From: Tubulanus polymorphus
Lineage: Eukaryota; Nemertea; Palaeonemertea; Tubulaniformes; Tubulanidae
Assembly: GCF_964204645.1 (NCBI RefSeq)
Contig: NC_134026.1
Location: forward strand, 15,280,450-15,327,649
DNA: 47,200 bases
Direction of reading: 5' to 3'
Positions 31,181-40,344 of the stretch are shown here, piece after piece. Numbering within the stretch: the first letter of the stretch is position 1; every line of letters starts with the position of its first letter. The notes under the pieces are model-generated. The model searched no databases. It saw nothing but the letters and a program-made list of their open reading frames with translations, and was not told the DNA's origin. The position numbers were made by a program, and so were the translations under genes.

Positions 31181-32640
31181 ATACCTACTGTCGTTGAATT
31201 CCCTAGCTCTATGTGGTAATCATCGATTTAGCGACAATGGTGCTGTTTTCCATGGTAATGTGAGGGTTTCCCAGCTCATGTATCGGTAACAAAGACTGAC
31301 TCGCTGAGTGACAGACAAAAAATGAAAAAAAAAAATCCTGTATGGCATATGTAGTAGTAGAACAAAATATTTGAATATAGCTGCAAAGCAACGATAATGG
31401 GTTTTCTGACTTGTTGGTTAGATCATCTTACTTATTTTGTTGAAATCAGTCTTAAATCAGTATAAAAATAACGGTCATTTTGATGTTGATGTTGGAGAGC
31501 CACCTAATACCAGACACAAATACTATAATCGATGTGTTTCGGAAAATACAAAGTACTACAAAACTTAAGTATAATCTAAATAGCTTTGGGGATAATGAAG
31601 ATACTACTATTTAGCAATTGATTGTGGTAACAAAACATGGATTGGTACCAATACAATATATAAAAAAAAATCATAGTCTGTTTTAATGCCGCTGTTGGGA
31701 CCAATGGAAAGCTTGGTTTTACAACATTGGTTGACGTCTGACGTCATGCCAATGCTAGTAAAATGGATCGAAAATAGTAGTACGAAAAAATAGCGCCGAC
31801 TCCTCATTTTCATAGTAACTTCAAATTGTCACTCCGTTCACGTAAAACATTAGAAACAGCTGAAAATTACTTTAAAAAAATGTTTCAATTATTCCCCACA
31901 ACATAGCATTGCCAGATTTCTGATTTAATGGTCCAAAAAGTTATTCGATCGCATTTTTCTAGTTCATTATCTGGTTGATGAGAGCGGGTTAAACAATCGC
32001 GTAGCGATATGTCCGCATTGACATTGGCGGTAAAGAATGGGGAACAGCCTCTTCTGAATAGAAAAACATAAAATTATGTACCTCCGGTTTATAAGTATCA
32101 CAGTGTTTGGATATCACTGTTATTCCAACTATCAGTATCCATGGGATTATTTGGGATTAATTCTCAGCGTCAGAATACGTATTTCTAGAACAGTGGAAAG
32201 GCCGCCTACTCGTGACTGAAACCCGTATGTGCTCGTGGGGGTACGCCTTTACTAAAGTTAAAACCATTTCATGATGACACGAAACATCAAACGGTAAACG
32301 GTAGGCTCCCACCATGATACGATATCACCAATAAAGATAGATCATTTTATTCAATTTTACCAGAGTTGTTTATTGGAGGAAAATATCATTGTTAAGTACG
32401 CCGAGAACAACCATGTTGTATCATCAATCAGTTGACTGACATTGTGCAATTCGATTCGGCTATATTCTAATATAAGTTTTCACTTTAGGACGCCCTACCC
32501 GCCTGCTGCGCTTTGTAATGCGCGCCGGGAAAAAATACCTTTTATTATCTTTTCCATGCGTTACACAACAGTGATTGAATTTACGCGTTGTTTGTCGTAA
32601 ATTGCAATATTGTGATGGTAATTTGCCGCTGCTGTAGTTT
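31181..32640. other. Intron sequence with two small repeat pieces
   Basis: 31605-31665, read on the minus strand, matches the Helentron-like tandem core (attggtaccaatccatgttt, then tgttaccacaatcaattgct). 31795-31918 matches 178-305. The rest holds nothing recognised. Confidence 0.45.
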
Positions 32641-32656
32641 TTTGGAATTGAATCGA

Positions 32657-32850
32657 GTGGCCTCGGTAGCTCAGTTGGATAAGGCGTGATGATGTTGAAT
32701 CCACTATCAATGCTGAGTGACAAGTGGGTTCGAGTCCTGTTGGCTGCGAACGGTGTACGGGCGACACTTCAAAGGCCGTACCATTGTGAGGTTAAATGAC
32801 ACTCCAATAGGAATAGTGTTGGGAAACCAAGATCCAAACGACGTACGTAA
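32657..32850 (+). mobile_element. tRNA-derived SINE-like unit
   Basis: It has an A box (tagctcagttggata, 32667-32681) and a B box (ggttcgagtcc, 32727-32737) separated by a stretch too irregular to fold into a normal anticodon arm. An unrelated body follows (gtacgggcgacacttcaaag, then aaatgacactccaatagg) and an A-rich region near 32850-32880. A true tRNA would need paired acceptor ends, which are not seen. The 3' limit is approximate and no target duplication was found. Confidence 0.6.
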
Positions 32851-32994
32851 AGCCAAACAAACAAAAAGACCAACAAACGATCATCAGCCGGCCCCAGTGA
32901 CACCAACGCCAGCATCGCTCTCTGCGACTTTTTGCATGCGTACATGCATCAGAGCTTGGAGCTCTAAGATCAGAGGGTCTTGCAATTGCATTCA

Positions 32995-34690
32995 GAACAA
33001 GAAAATTAATTTTAGAAAATTATTTGACGCCTGCGAAAAAAATGTATAATTTCTGGGCTAAGCTCATGTGGAATTGCAAATTTGAAATCGACGTTTTAAA
33101 AAATTTGGGGAATAATGAGATTTGGCGATTGGGTAGATGATACAGCGGGTCTTCGACTCTAGTAGTGGTTTAAATTTTTTTATTGAAAATTCTCAATAAT
33201 AGATCGCGAACTTGCGACCGACTTCATTTACTTATGCCTCTAAGCTGGTCTGCAACTTCATTGCCTCCATGGTTGAAGAACGAGCTCTTCTGATGTCTGA
33301 TGACTTCGAGCATATCGTGTGGCCTAGCCAGCCGGCCCGGGCCACGGGTTTGGCTGTCACTCGATATCCTACTGTCTGTCACACCTACTCTCCGTGCGAC
33401 GTTTTGGTCCGTAATTTCGTTAATAATCGGTTTATCTACCTTTATTACGCATCAATTTGTTCAGTGAGGAATTTGCATTCAGAAATAAACAACAATTTTC
33501 ACTTAATTTGTTTTTGTTTTCATTTATGAGCGATAGTTTACTCAGCATACGCTCGCGTAATGCTGAAAAATCCGCTCCGCGGACGCTCGGAAACGTTACA
33601 GTGACGTCATCACCTGCTCATTAGCATATCAAAATACAGTAGGTGGCGCCACGTGATGGGCCATAAAAGCCGTTTTTCAGCATTACGCGAGCGTATGCTA
33701 GGTAAACTATCGCTGATAGAAGAAAACACAAACAAATTTATGCCAGTTCATGATTTATTTCTGAATGCAAATTCCTTACTGAACAAATTGATGCATAATA
33801 TTTACAGATCAACCGATTATTAACGAAATTACGGACCAAAACGTCGCACGAAGAGCATGTGTGACAGACAGTAGAGTCTTGAGTCTGGGTGGGTTGAAGT
33901 AGACATTGTCATTTAAAATAACATGCTTATGTTGTTCTGTATGAATTACCCGTGTGTCATGTATGTTGTATTAATTTATTTTAAAATTTGTATTTATTGA
34001 ATTTGGGAATTTTATCCCGAAATTTCAATGTAATAAGGATCAATAAAGAATTGAATTGAGTTGTCACCTAATACACATGCCATCAGAGGACGCGGAGCCG
34101 TATATGATAGCTATGCTATTATAAATTGCTAATCTCACGAAACCTGCATACTCCTGATATCAAACATATTTTCTAAAACGTTTGAATATTGAAATTATAT
34201 GTTTACACATTTTCATATTGACCGCTTGTAGCCGCTGATGAAATTCACGCCGGCCCTACACACATCGTAGATAGCTTCGTCATTCCACCGGCATGCCCAC
34301 GTCAGGGTCTGACTTTTATATCAGACTTCCAAATCGTGTATACATCCGCCCTTTAACCGAATAATCCGATTTACTTATCATTTCTATTTATGCCTGCCGC
34401 TTCTGATATAATCATACATCCTTTACTATTACAATACGTCTTCTTATGATATTCAATGCAATATAACATTTCGACGTTCAAATATAGTTCATTATATAAT
34501 CAAAGGAAGCCATTCTACATCTATGTCAATAATATTTTGCCACATAGCTTATTTGTGTACACATAGACCTGTGACGTTTTGCACATCGATTTACGGCTGT
34601 CGTTTGTAAAATGACGCTGAATGGTTAACATTGTTTAGGTTTCATAATGGTAACGTTTTATAAGGCGTCAAAAATCGTTCTGTTTTTTTT
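32995..34690 (+). repeat. Large inverted repeat, arm 2 (interrupted)
   Basis: Inverted partner of 11225-12368. It is continuous except for a 500-bp MITE at 33372-33871. It contains a plus-oriented LINE-like 3' tail at 33985-34060 (cccgaaatttcaatgtaata, then aaagaattgaattga). Homology resumes beyond the tail to ttataaggcgtcaaaaatcg near 34680. The arms are about 21 kb apart and flank SMC6 exons 3 and 4. Confidence 0.75.
33372..33871. mobile_element. Fold-back MITE with TA duplication
   Basis: 500 bp made of two long inverted arms (about 210 bp each, over 85% by eye) around a loop of roughly 100 bp. The termini are ctgtctgtcacac; both sides carry TA (33370-33371, 33872-33873). Comparison with inverted-repeat arm 1, where gatatcctagacttgag runs uninterrupted, shows the empty site. 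The arms contain gtgcgacgttttggtccgta and agcatacgctcgcgtaatgc with their complements. TA target and long arms suggest a Tc1/mariner-driven element. Confidence 0.85.
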
Positions 34691-34734
34691 TCATTATTCA
34701 ATGGGGCCTAACAGTTCATGCGTAAAAATGGGTT

Positions 34735-34845
34735 TTTGTATCCAAATCTTGATTGATATAAATATCTTGGCTGGGACATGATGGAAAACATCAGAATAAA
34801 CTAGTTTCGTCTTTTTAACGAATCGCATTAATGAGGTTTAACAGT
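34735..34845. repeat. Short repeat W, copy 2
   Basis: Same orientation as 11098-11212 (tatccaaat.ttgat.gatataaatat, then aacgaatcgcattaatgagg ending acagta), although the neighbouring large repeats are inverted to each other. Confidence 0.4.
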
Positions 34846-34969
34846 ACAAATAGCCAAGTCTGTGGTCCTCCCAATCAACATCGTCATAGAAGATTTGCCG
34901 GCAGATGTAAAACATTATAACCACTTAATACCACAGTATAATCTACCAATGCTTCAAGGCTCATGGGCC

Positions 34970-35130
34970 TCTTGTTTCTGCATTCAAATGAGTAAAACAA
35001 TGGGAAAAGATTGATCTGAGGCATTCCTACCTGCTGTCTGTGCTACTCATAAAAACCTGATTGTACTATGTAAATTATATTGAGCGGGGAGATTGTATTT
35101 TGAAAAAAATAAAACTAGCAGATTACATCA
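34970..35130 (+). repeat. Dispersed repeat S, copy 3
   Basis: It contains gggaaaagattgatctgagg, ctgctgtctgtgctactcat, and tgtactatgtaaattatatt as in copy 1. A ctcatgggcctcttgttt segment precedes it. Confidence 0.55.
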
Positions 35131-35325
35131 TATATGAAGAGCTCTTGTCAATTTTAACATCTGTCTGTGACCATAGATTCCTCGGATGTATGTGACCGGC
35201 CTTATTTCCTCTATCGAATGACAGCAACCGATCGATTTCGGGGTTCTGGAGATCCACTTCTACAGCTGTGTTTCGCCGACTCCTCACGGTCCGAGACCAA
35301 CAATAGCCAAGACAACGATCGACAA

Positions 35326-35675
35326 ACCTGCGGCAACAGGAATAAACAATATATAAGTTTATTAACACACATAGGTGTTGTCGGTAAGGACAACAAACAA
35401 TGAATAATTCCCTATACAACATATCTTATATTAACAATTTAACATTATTTCATATTGATCGAAATGAAACTTTCCAAAGAACCTTCACCTAACTCACCCT
35501 AAACTGACACCACATAAATTCGATTATTCCTGGAATTTACAATTTGTATTATATAAGATACTTATAAAGTTATGGATTTAAACAATATCTTACCTGCGGC
35601 AACAGGAATAAACAATATATAAGTTTATTAACACACATAGGTGTTGTCGGTAAGGACAACAAACAATGAATAATT
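35326..35675. repeat. Pair of 84-bp direct repeats, apparently identical
   Basis: 35326-35409 and 35592-35675 appear identical over 84 bases, starting acctgcggcaacaggaataa and ending aacaatgaataatt, separated by 182 bases of different sequence. Each unit contains the perfect hairpin tgttgtc-ggtaag-gacaaca and a tatataa motif. The arrangement could be short LTR-like termini (TRIM-like), a tandem duplication with an insertion, or a two-copy core of another element. The lack of divergence suggests a recent event. Confidence 0.7.
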
Positions 35676-36350
35676 GCCGCGAAAAACCAGAACGCCACCT
35701 ACTTAGAAAAAGGATGGCAGCACTGTACGGAACGGTTTCCCCTACAAGTTCACCCGGTTACATGTATAAGATTTTTAAAATATTTTAAAAAGTTGATTTG
35801 ATATTCATATTCTTTAACCGGTAACTTTTTTTCTCTACCTGCAATGAGCTGAATGGTTTTACGAGCATAAAATATAAAAATTGATTTCATGAAAATTGTC
35901 TACCAAATGATCGCTTTCACTCAGACGAAACCCACGTGCATCTTATCAATAATAATGTTGGGAAAATATATGTAATAGCTCAAGGCACTGGTTTGTTTGT
36001 GTACAGACCAAATAATTGCTGGTGATATCAAACTGGGGATCATCGCTGACAATTTTTCAAACGATGCTGGCTACAGGGGTAGTAAATTCTTTCATAAGGG
36101 CCTTAAAAGCCCCTTTTGGAGAACACTGCCTTCATTGTTTGCTTACCCCGGGAGACATGCATGGCGTTGCTACATTCAGGTTATCATTTGTATGAACTAG
36201 TTTCTCATATGCCATCATGGTTTTTGGTTTATGCGTTGACCTTTTTTATGTTGACATTTTGTTTATGAGTTAAGGTATTAGCTTATACTTTCTTAACGTT
36301 CTGATACTTTCATGATATCTTAACAGCATTTGAATATTGTTTGTTTTTAG
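35676..36350. other. End of SMC6 intron 4, nothing recognised
   Basis: No repeat partner or coding evidence. A normal branch/pyrimidine region precedes the acceptor at 36350. Confidence 0.45.
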
Positions 36351-36439
36351 CTGGATTACAAGAGAGTTGATAATGACTTAAAGACGTGTCTTAAAGACAA
36401 GAAACAATTGTTGGAAAAAATTGCAGAGTTGCGAAAAAT
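36351..36439 (+). CDS. SMC6: SMC6 exon, coiled-coil arm
   Basis: This exon has 89 nt: 29 codons plus two bases of a split codon. The acceptor is tgtttttag before 36351 and the donor gtaagt at 36440. It reads LDYKRVDNDLKTCLKDKKQL and on to LRK, then AT, which with the first G of the next exon gives a methionine codon. The pattern recalls vertebrate SMC6 NEYKALKKDDEQLCKRIEEL at the same place. The phase change (0 to 2) is matched by the next exon. Confidence 0.88.
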
Positions 36440-36689
36440 GTAAGTGCAGAGATTAACAAAATAAGTACCGTAATAATACACTGACCAAATACTGTTGGAA
36501 CTTGAAACATCTCTATAATGTTAGTTATTTTTGGCTTGAGTTTATGTAATGGATCGAAAGGATCAGAAAATCCAAAGCCCCTTGCCAAGAAGGTGTTTCA
36601 GGAAATAATTACGTGAATACAAGGCTTCGGTTCTAGGGGAGCAGATTTTCATCAGTTAAGTCAATTTTCATCGGTAGCGTCGGCAATTT

Positions 36690-37000
36690 ATGTCGAATTT
36701 TATTGAGTTGAGTGCCAGCAATGATTTTGATGATGAAAATGAAATCAGTTACAATTTTTTAGACCCTGTTGATACGGTTGTCATGGCAACGGACACTAAT
36801 AACAAAAATGAAGAACCAGAAACTGTCCATCCTCAAGGTCACATATATCCAAATTATTTGTCTTATTTGTAAGCCCAAAGGTTATCAACACCCTGGTATA
36901 CAATGTATCAGTGACAAATACATAGGTAACAATTTTCTGAGGCCAAAAATTATACCCCAATGAAACCCCTTACATCCGGCCTTCCGTGGTATTGAAAGGG
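36690..37000 (+). mobile_element. Possible piggyBac-like remnant
   Basis: A 60-codon open frame (36690-36872) is rich in Asp/Glu/Asn (ASNDFDDENEISYNF), like the acidic N-terminus of piggyBac transposases. 120 bases on, the sequence ttgaaagggttaa at 36988-37000 fits a piggyBac right end (AGGG-TTAA). No left end (TTAACCC) and no DDD core were found, and a 5' end this close to exon 5 leaves little room. Weak call. Confidence 0.25.
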
Positions 37001-37727
37001 TTAATAAACTTCAGACATTCGATTGGAACCTGGTGTATTTGAGTCACTATTTGCACTTTAATCGCTGTATCATCCGTGTCTATACACTACACTAAGTTGT
37101 TATGGTCTGGGTTCTCAGTATGACGTCGCACTACCGGGTTGGGAATAGATCAGCACAGCCGATCAAGTGTCGTTTTTACAGTAAATGAAGACTCAAAAAT
37201 TTATTTCTTGGCCACTTAACCATTAAATAGGTTATACTTGATGATACAAATTAATTTCAGCCATATTTCAAAAATCTCTTCATGACCCCTTTAATGTCAA
37301 TATTTTTGAATAGATTTTCAATAAACTCTAATTAGTTATACAGTAGACTCCGCATACCTCGGAGTCATACACCTCGGAATATTGCTTAGCTCAGAACAAA
37401 TCTAATATATTTTTCTTAATGCAATTATTTCTCAAATGAAAATCTCCGAGTAGCTCGGAGTTGCATACGTCGGAATATCGCATACCTCAGAATGATTTTT
37501 TTATATATTGAGTCCTTAAATCGTGTACCTCGGAAATTCTGAACATCGTCCCGACAATATCTTTTCAAAAACGCATCCCTAGCCTTCTGCATAACAACTT
37601 AATTAAATAGATTAATCAATAAATAATCAGATTAATCAATACTTCTTGGACGAGACAAAATCAACATCAATATTTGTGTGAGTCAGTTTTGAGCAGCGTA
37701 TACTGCATACACAGCTATTTCATAAAC

Positions 37728-39817
37728 ATGTTTAAAAGAAAGTTGTCTAGATATTCTCTAAGTCAAAAATTAGAAGTAATAACTTTTCATGAACAAAACC
37801 GCGAAGTAAAACAGAGACTGATTGCTGAGAAATTTTAAGTGAATGAGAAGACGGTTAGTGACTGGATCAAGAACAAAGAGAAAATAAAAGGGCAAGAGTG
37901 TGAAAGAAGTTTTCAGAAGACCAAAAAACGTCCACGCGAAGTTAAATTCAATGACGTGGATGCCGCTTTAATTCTATGGTTCAGACAGGTTATCCAAGAA
38001 CCAGTAATAACCATCAATGGGGACATACTGCGTGAAAAAGCAATGTACTTTGCCACTGAATTTGGATATCCTGCTGATCAAGAAATCACAGCATCCTGGA
38101 TCGAACGCTTTAAAAAACGCTATGGAATATCGAAGATCAAAAAGTGCGGAGATGCTGGCGGCGTAATACTGGATATAGTTGAACAATGGTTGCAGGGCGG
38201 AATTCTAGATATTTTACGGTCGTATGCTCCAAGTGACATCTATAATTTAGATTAAACCGGACTGTTTTGGCAGATGCTGCCAGAACAATCCTTAGGGTTT
38301 TCTGGAACAAAATATCACGGCGCCAAAAAACCAAAATCCCGTATAACTGTTCTTGTAGGAGCTAACATGGACTGATCCGATAAGTTGCCTCTCTATACCA
38401 TTGGGAAATTCAAAAATCCACGCCTATTCAAAAACATCAAGCGACTTCCAGTCGAATATCAGAATAATAAAAAAGCATGGATGACTGGAGATCATTTTGT
38501 AGACTACATTGAGAAATTGAACAGTAGGTTTAGGAGAGAAAATCGTAAGGTGTGCATCCTGGTTGATAACTGTACTGCCCACCCAGGCCCATAGCGTGGG
38601 GGGGGGTTCGGACGAACTGTACTACTATTTTTACTACGGTGTAGAACCTGATGTGATGGAACTGATACGAAACTGTTTGTTGTGCCGCACTCAAGTTCGA
38701 ACACCCTGTTCAGTTTGTGACAGAAAGTTTTCTGATCGTGGAAAGAAGGCTCTTCCAATCGTGATTGGTCCCCTCCCCTAGATGAGCTCTTTTACCCATC
38801 ACAAAGTCAAACATTTTAATTGAATTAGCATGGAATATATTCAAATTTAGTAAGGTTATTCATAGGCGCTTAAATGTATTTTGCTTACTCTACTCTACTG
38901 GTACAAACTGTTTTATGTATCGGTTAGGTTTTCATCGTGAAAAAATGACCCTTGAAATTTGGTATACAGACTCGCTCACGCTGCAGGCTTCGCCTCCAGC
39001 TTCGCCTCCAGCTTAACTCACGATATGGTCCAAATTCATGGAAAAAGAACCCCCCGCCGAAATCTCACGCTACGGGCCTGCCACCCTCCTAATGAACTCG
39101 ATGATTTTTCAAATGTTGAAGTGCGATTACTACCGAAAAACATAACATCAGTACTCTTTATCAGGACCCTTTAAGATGCGGGTTATGGAATAAAAGCTGC
39201 ATGGGAAAAAGTCACCGCATCAACGATCCAAAACTGTTTCAAGGCTACTAGTTATGCGCCTATGCAAGGTCGGGAGAATAAACCACCTGTTGAGCAGGCA
39301 GAAGCTACTCGTCAATTTCGAAGTTTGTGGGAGACATTCGCAACAGAGTTTCAGTCGGCACCAATTACTGAAAACAAAATCAGTAGTGAATTTCGCTGTG
39401 TTTGAATCTCTGTCTTCTCATGTCGACCTTCAGGGTTTAACAGCCGATGATTATGTCTCAGTTGATGCCAGTGATGACACATGTCAAGTGCTCACTGATG
39501 CAGAAATTGTTTCATCAGTTATTCAGGAAAATCTAGACATCCAGGAGGAAACAGACGACTTGAACTCTGAAAATCCTGAATCGATACCTCCTGTTACTAG
39601 GGCCGCTGCCATGTCTGCTGTGAGTACGGTGAGACGATACATTCAAGAATCATCCGACTCAACTGAACAGCTTCTGAAATCTTCCGACGATCTGGAGAAT
39701 TTCATTCTTACCAAGATATCAACAAAACAATCATCCATTCTGGACTACTGGACTACTTTTCAAAGAAGTGACTGCTTAAAAATCATGGATACCAGTGGTG
39801 TAAGTTCTGAGATATAA
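37728..39817 (+). pseudogene. Tigger transposase, inactivated
   Basis: ATG 37728 opens MFKRKLSRYSLSQKLEVITF, a CENP-B-type helix-turn-helix, then ITASWIERFKKRYGIS in the second DNA-binding domain. The frame is kept to 38583 with three nonsense codons (37836, 38253 and 38373). The first changes LDETG to LD-stop-TG at 38250-38258, so the first catalytic Asp is present. The second catalytic Asp is in CILVDNCTAHP. After a nested MITE the frame resumes PNELDDFSNVEVRLLPKNIT. The segment with the third catalytic Asp (normally QPxDxG after NITS) is missing: about 50 codons are deleted before DAGYGIKAAWEKVTAST. After one more shift near 39390 the acidic C-terminus (LTADDYVSVDASDD and on) is open to 39817. 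Confidence 0.88.
38584..39080. mobile_element. MITE nested in the Tigger transposase
   Basis: About 497 bp with termini caggcccatagcgtg and (complement) caggcccgtagcgtg, each followed by a g-rich stretch. It interrupts the codons of TAHPPNEL. Flanks are tgcccacc on the left and ccaccctcct on the right, so ccacc is a 5-bp target duplication, and excising the element with one ccacc restores the Tigger frame exactly. CAGG termini suggest a hAT-like group, some of which make 5-bp duplications. No coding capacity. Confidence 0.78.
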
Positions 39818-40344
39818 TTAAAATTGGTTTTTACTTCAAATCATGTTTCTCAAGTTTTAGTTATTTTTCGTTAAAGGGGCTGTTGCAAGAATGCATATAA
39901 TCAGCTGATGATCGTAAGAATTGGAAGCGTGCCAGTCGTGCTAGTTCTCGGCTGTCTTTAATACGAATAGCCAATTGAATGGATGTAGGCGTAGCAATAG
40001 ACTTGTCACTGCACATCAAACCCACGTGTTTTTAAATTTTCTCAACTGGGACGGAGGGGCTTTGCTTGGTGTACTACAGTACGATGTTTTGATTGAAACG
40101 ATGACAAGTCAAATCTCCCGGGGGATATGAGGTTTTGATTGAAATAACAATAAAAGCCTGTCAGATATGGTACATATACAATGTTTATTCAACATAGATT
40201 AGTATAAGAAGGATAATTTGAGCCCACGTGTCAGCAACAATTTTTTTTATGACAAAATTTGCGGACCTATATACCTGGGAAATCGCATACCTCAGAAAAA
40301 ATTTTGCAGTCCCAAGGATTCCGAGGTAAGCGGAGTCTACTGTA

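Larger units (their letters stand above)
37341..40342 (+). mobile_element. Tigger/pogo DNA transposon with TA duplications
   Basis: The left terminus cagtagactccgcatacctc and the right terminus (complement cagtagactccgcttacctc) are the classic Tigger/pogo inverted repeat, flanked by TA at 37339-37340 and 40343-40344. Length is 3002 bp including a nested MITE of about 500 bp. The subterminal left side repeats variants of catacctcgga at least five times (37350, 37366, 37448, 37466, 37481 and further to 37530); the right side has acctgggaaatcgcatacct. The transposase inside is broken. Confidence 0.92.

Noticed and set aside
32657-32745. Functional tRNA gene
   Set aside because: Despite A and B boxes, the acceptor stem and anticodon arm do not pair; SINE-like instead.
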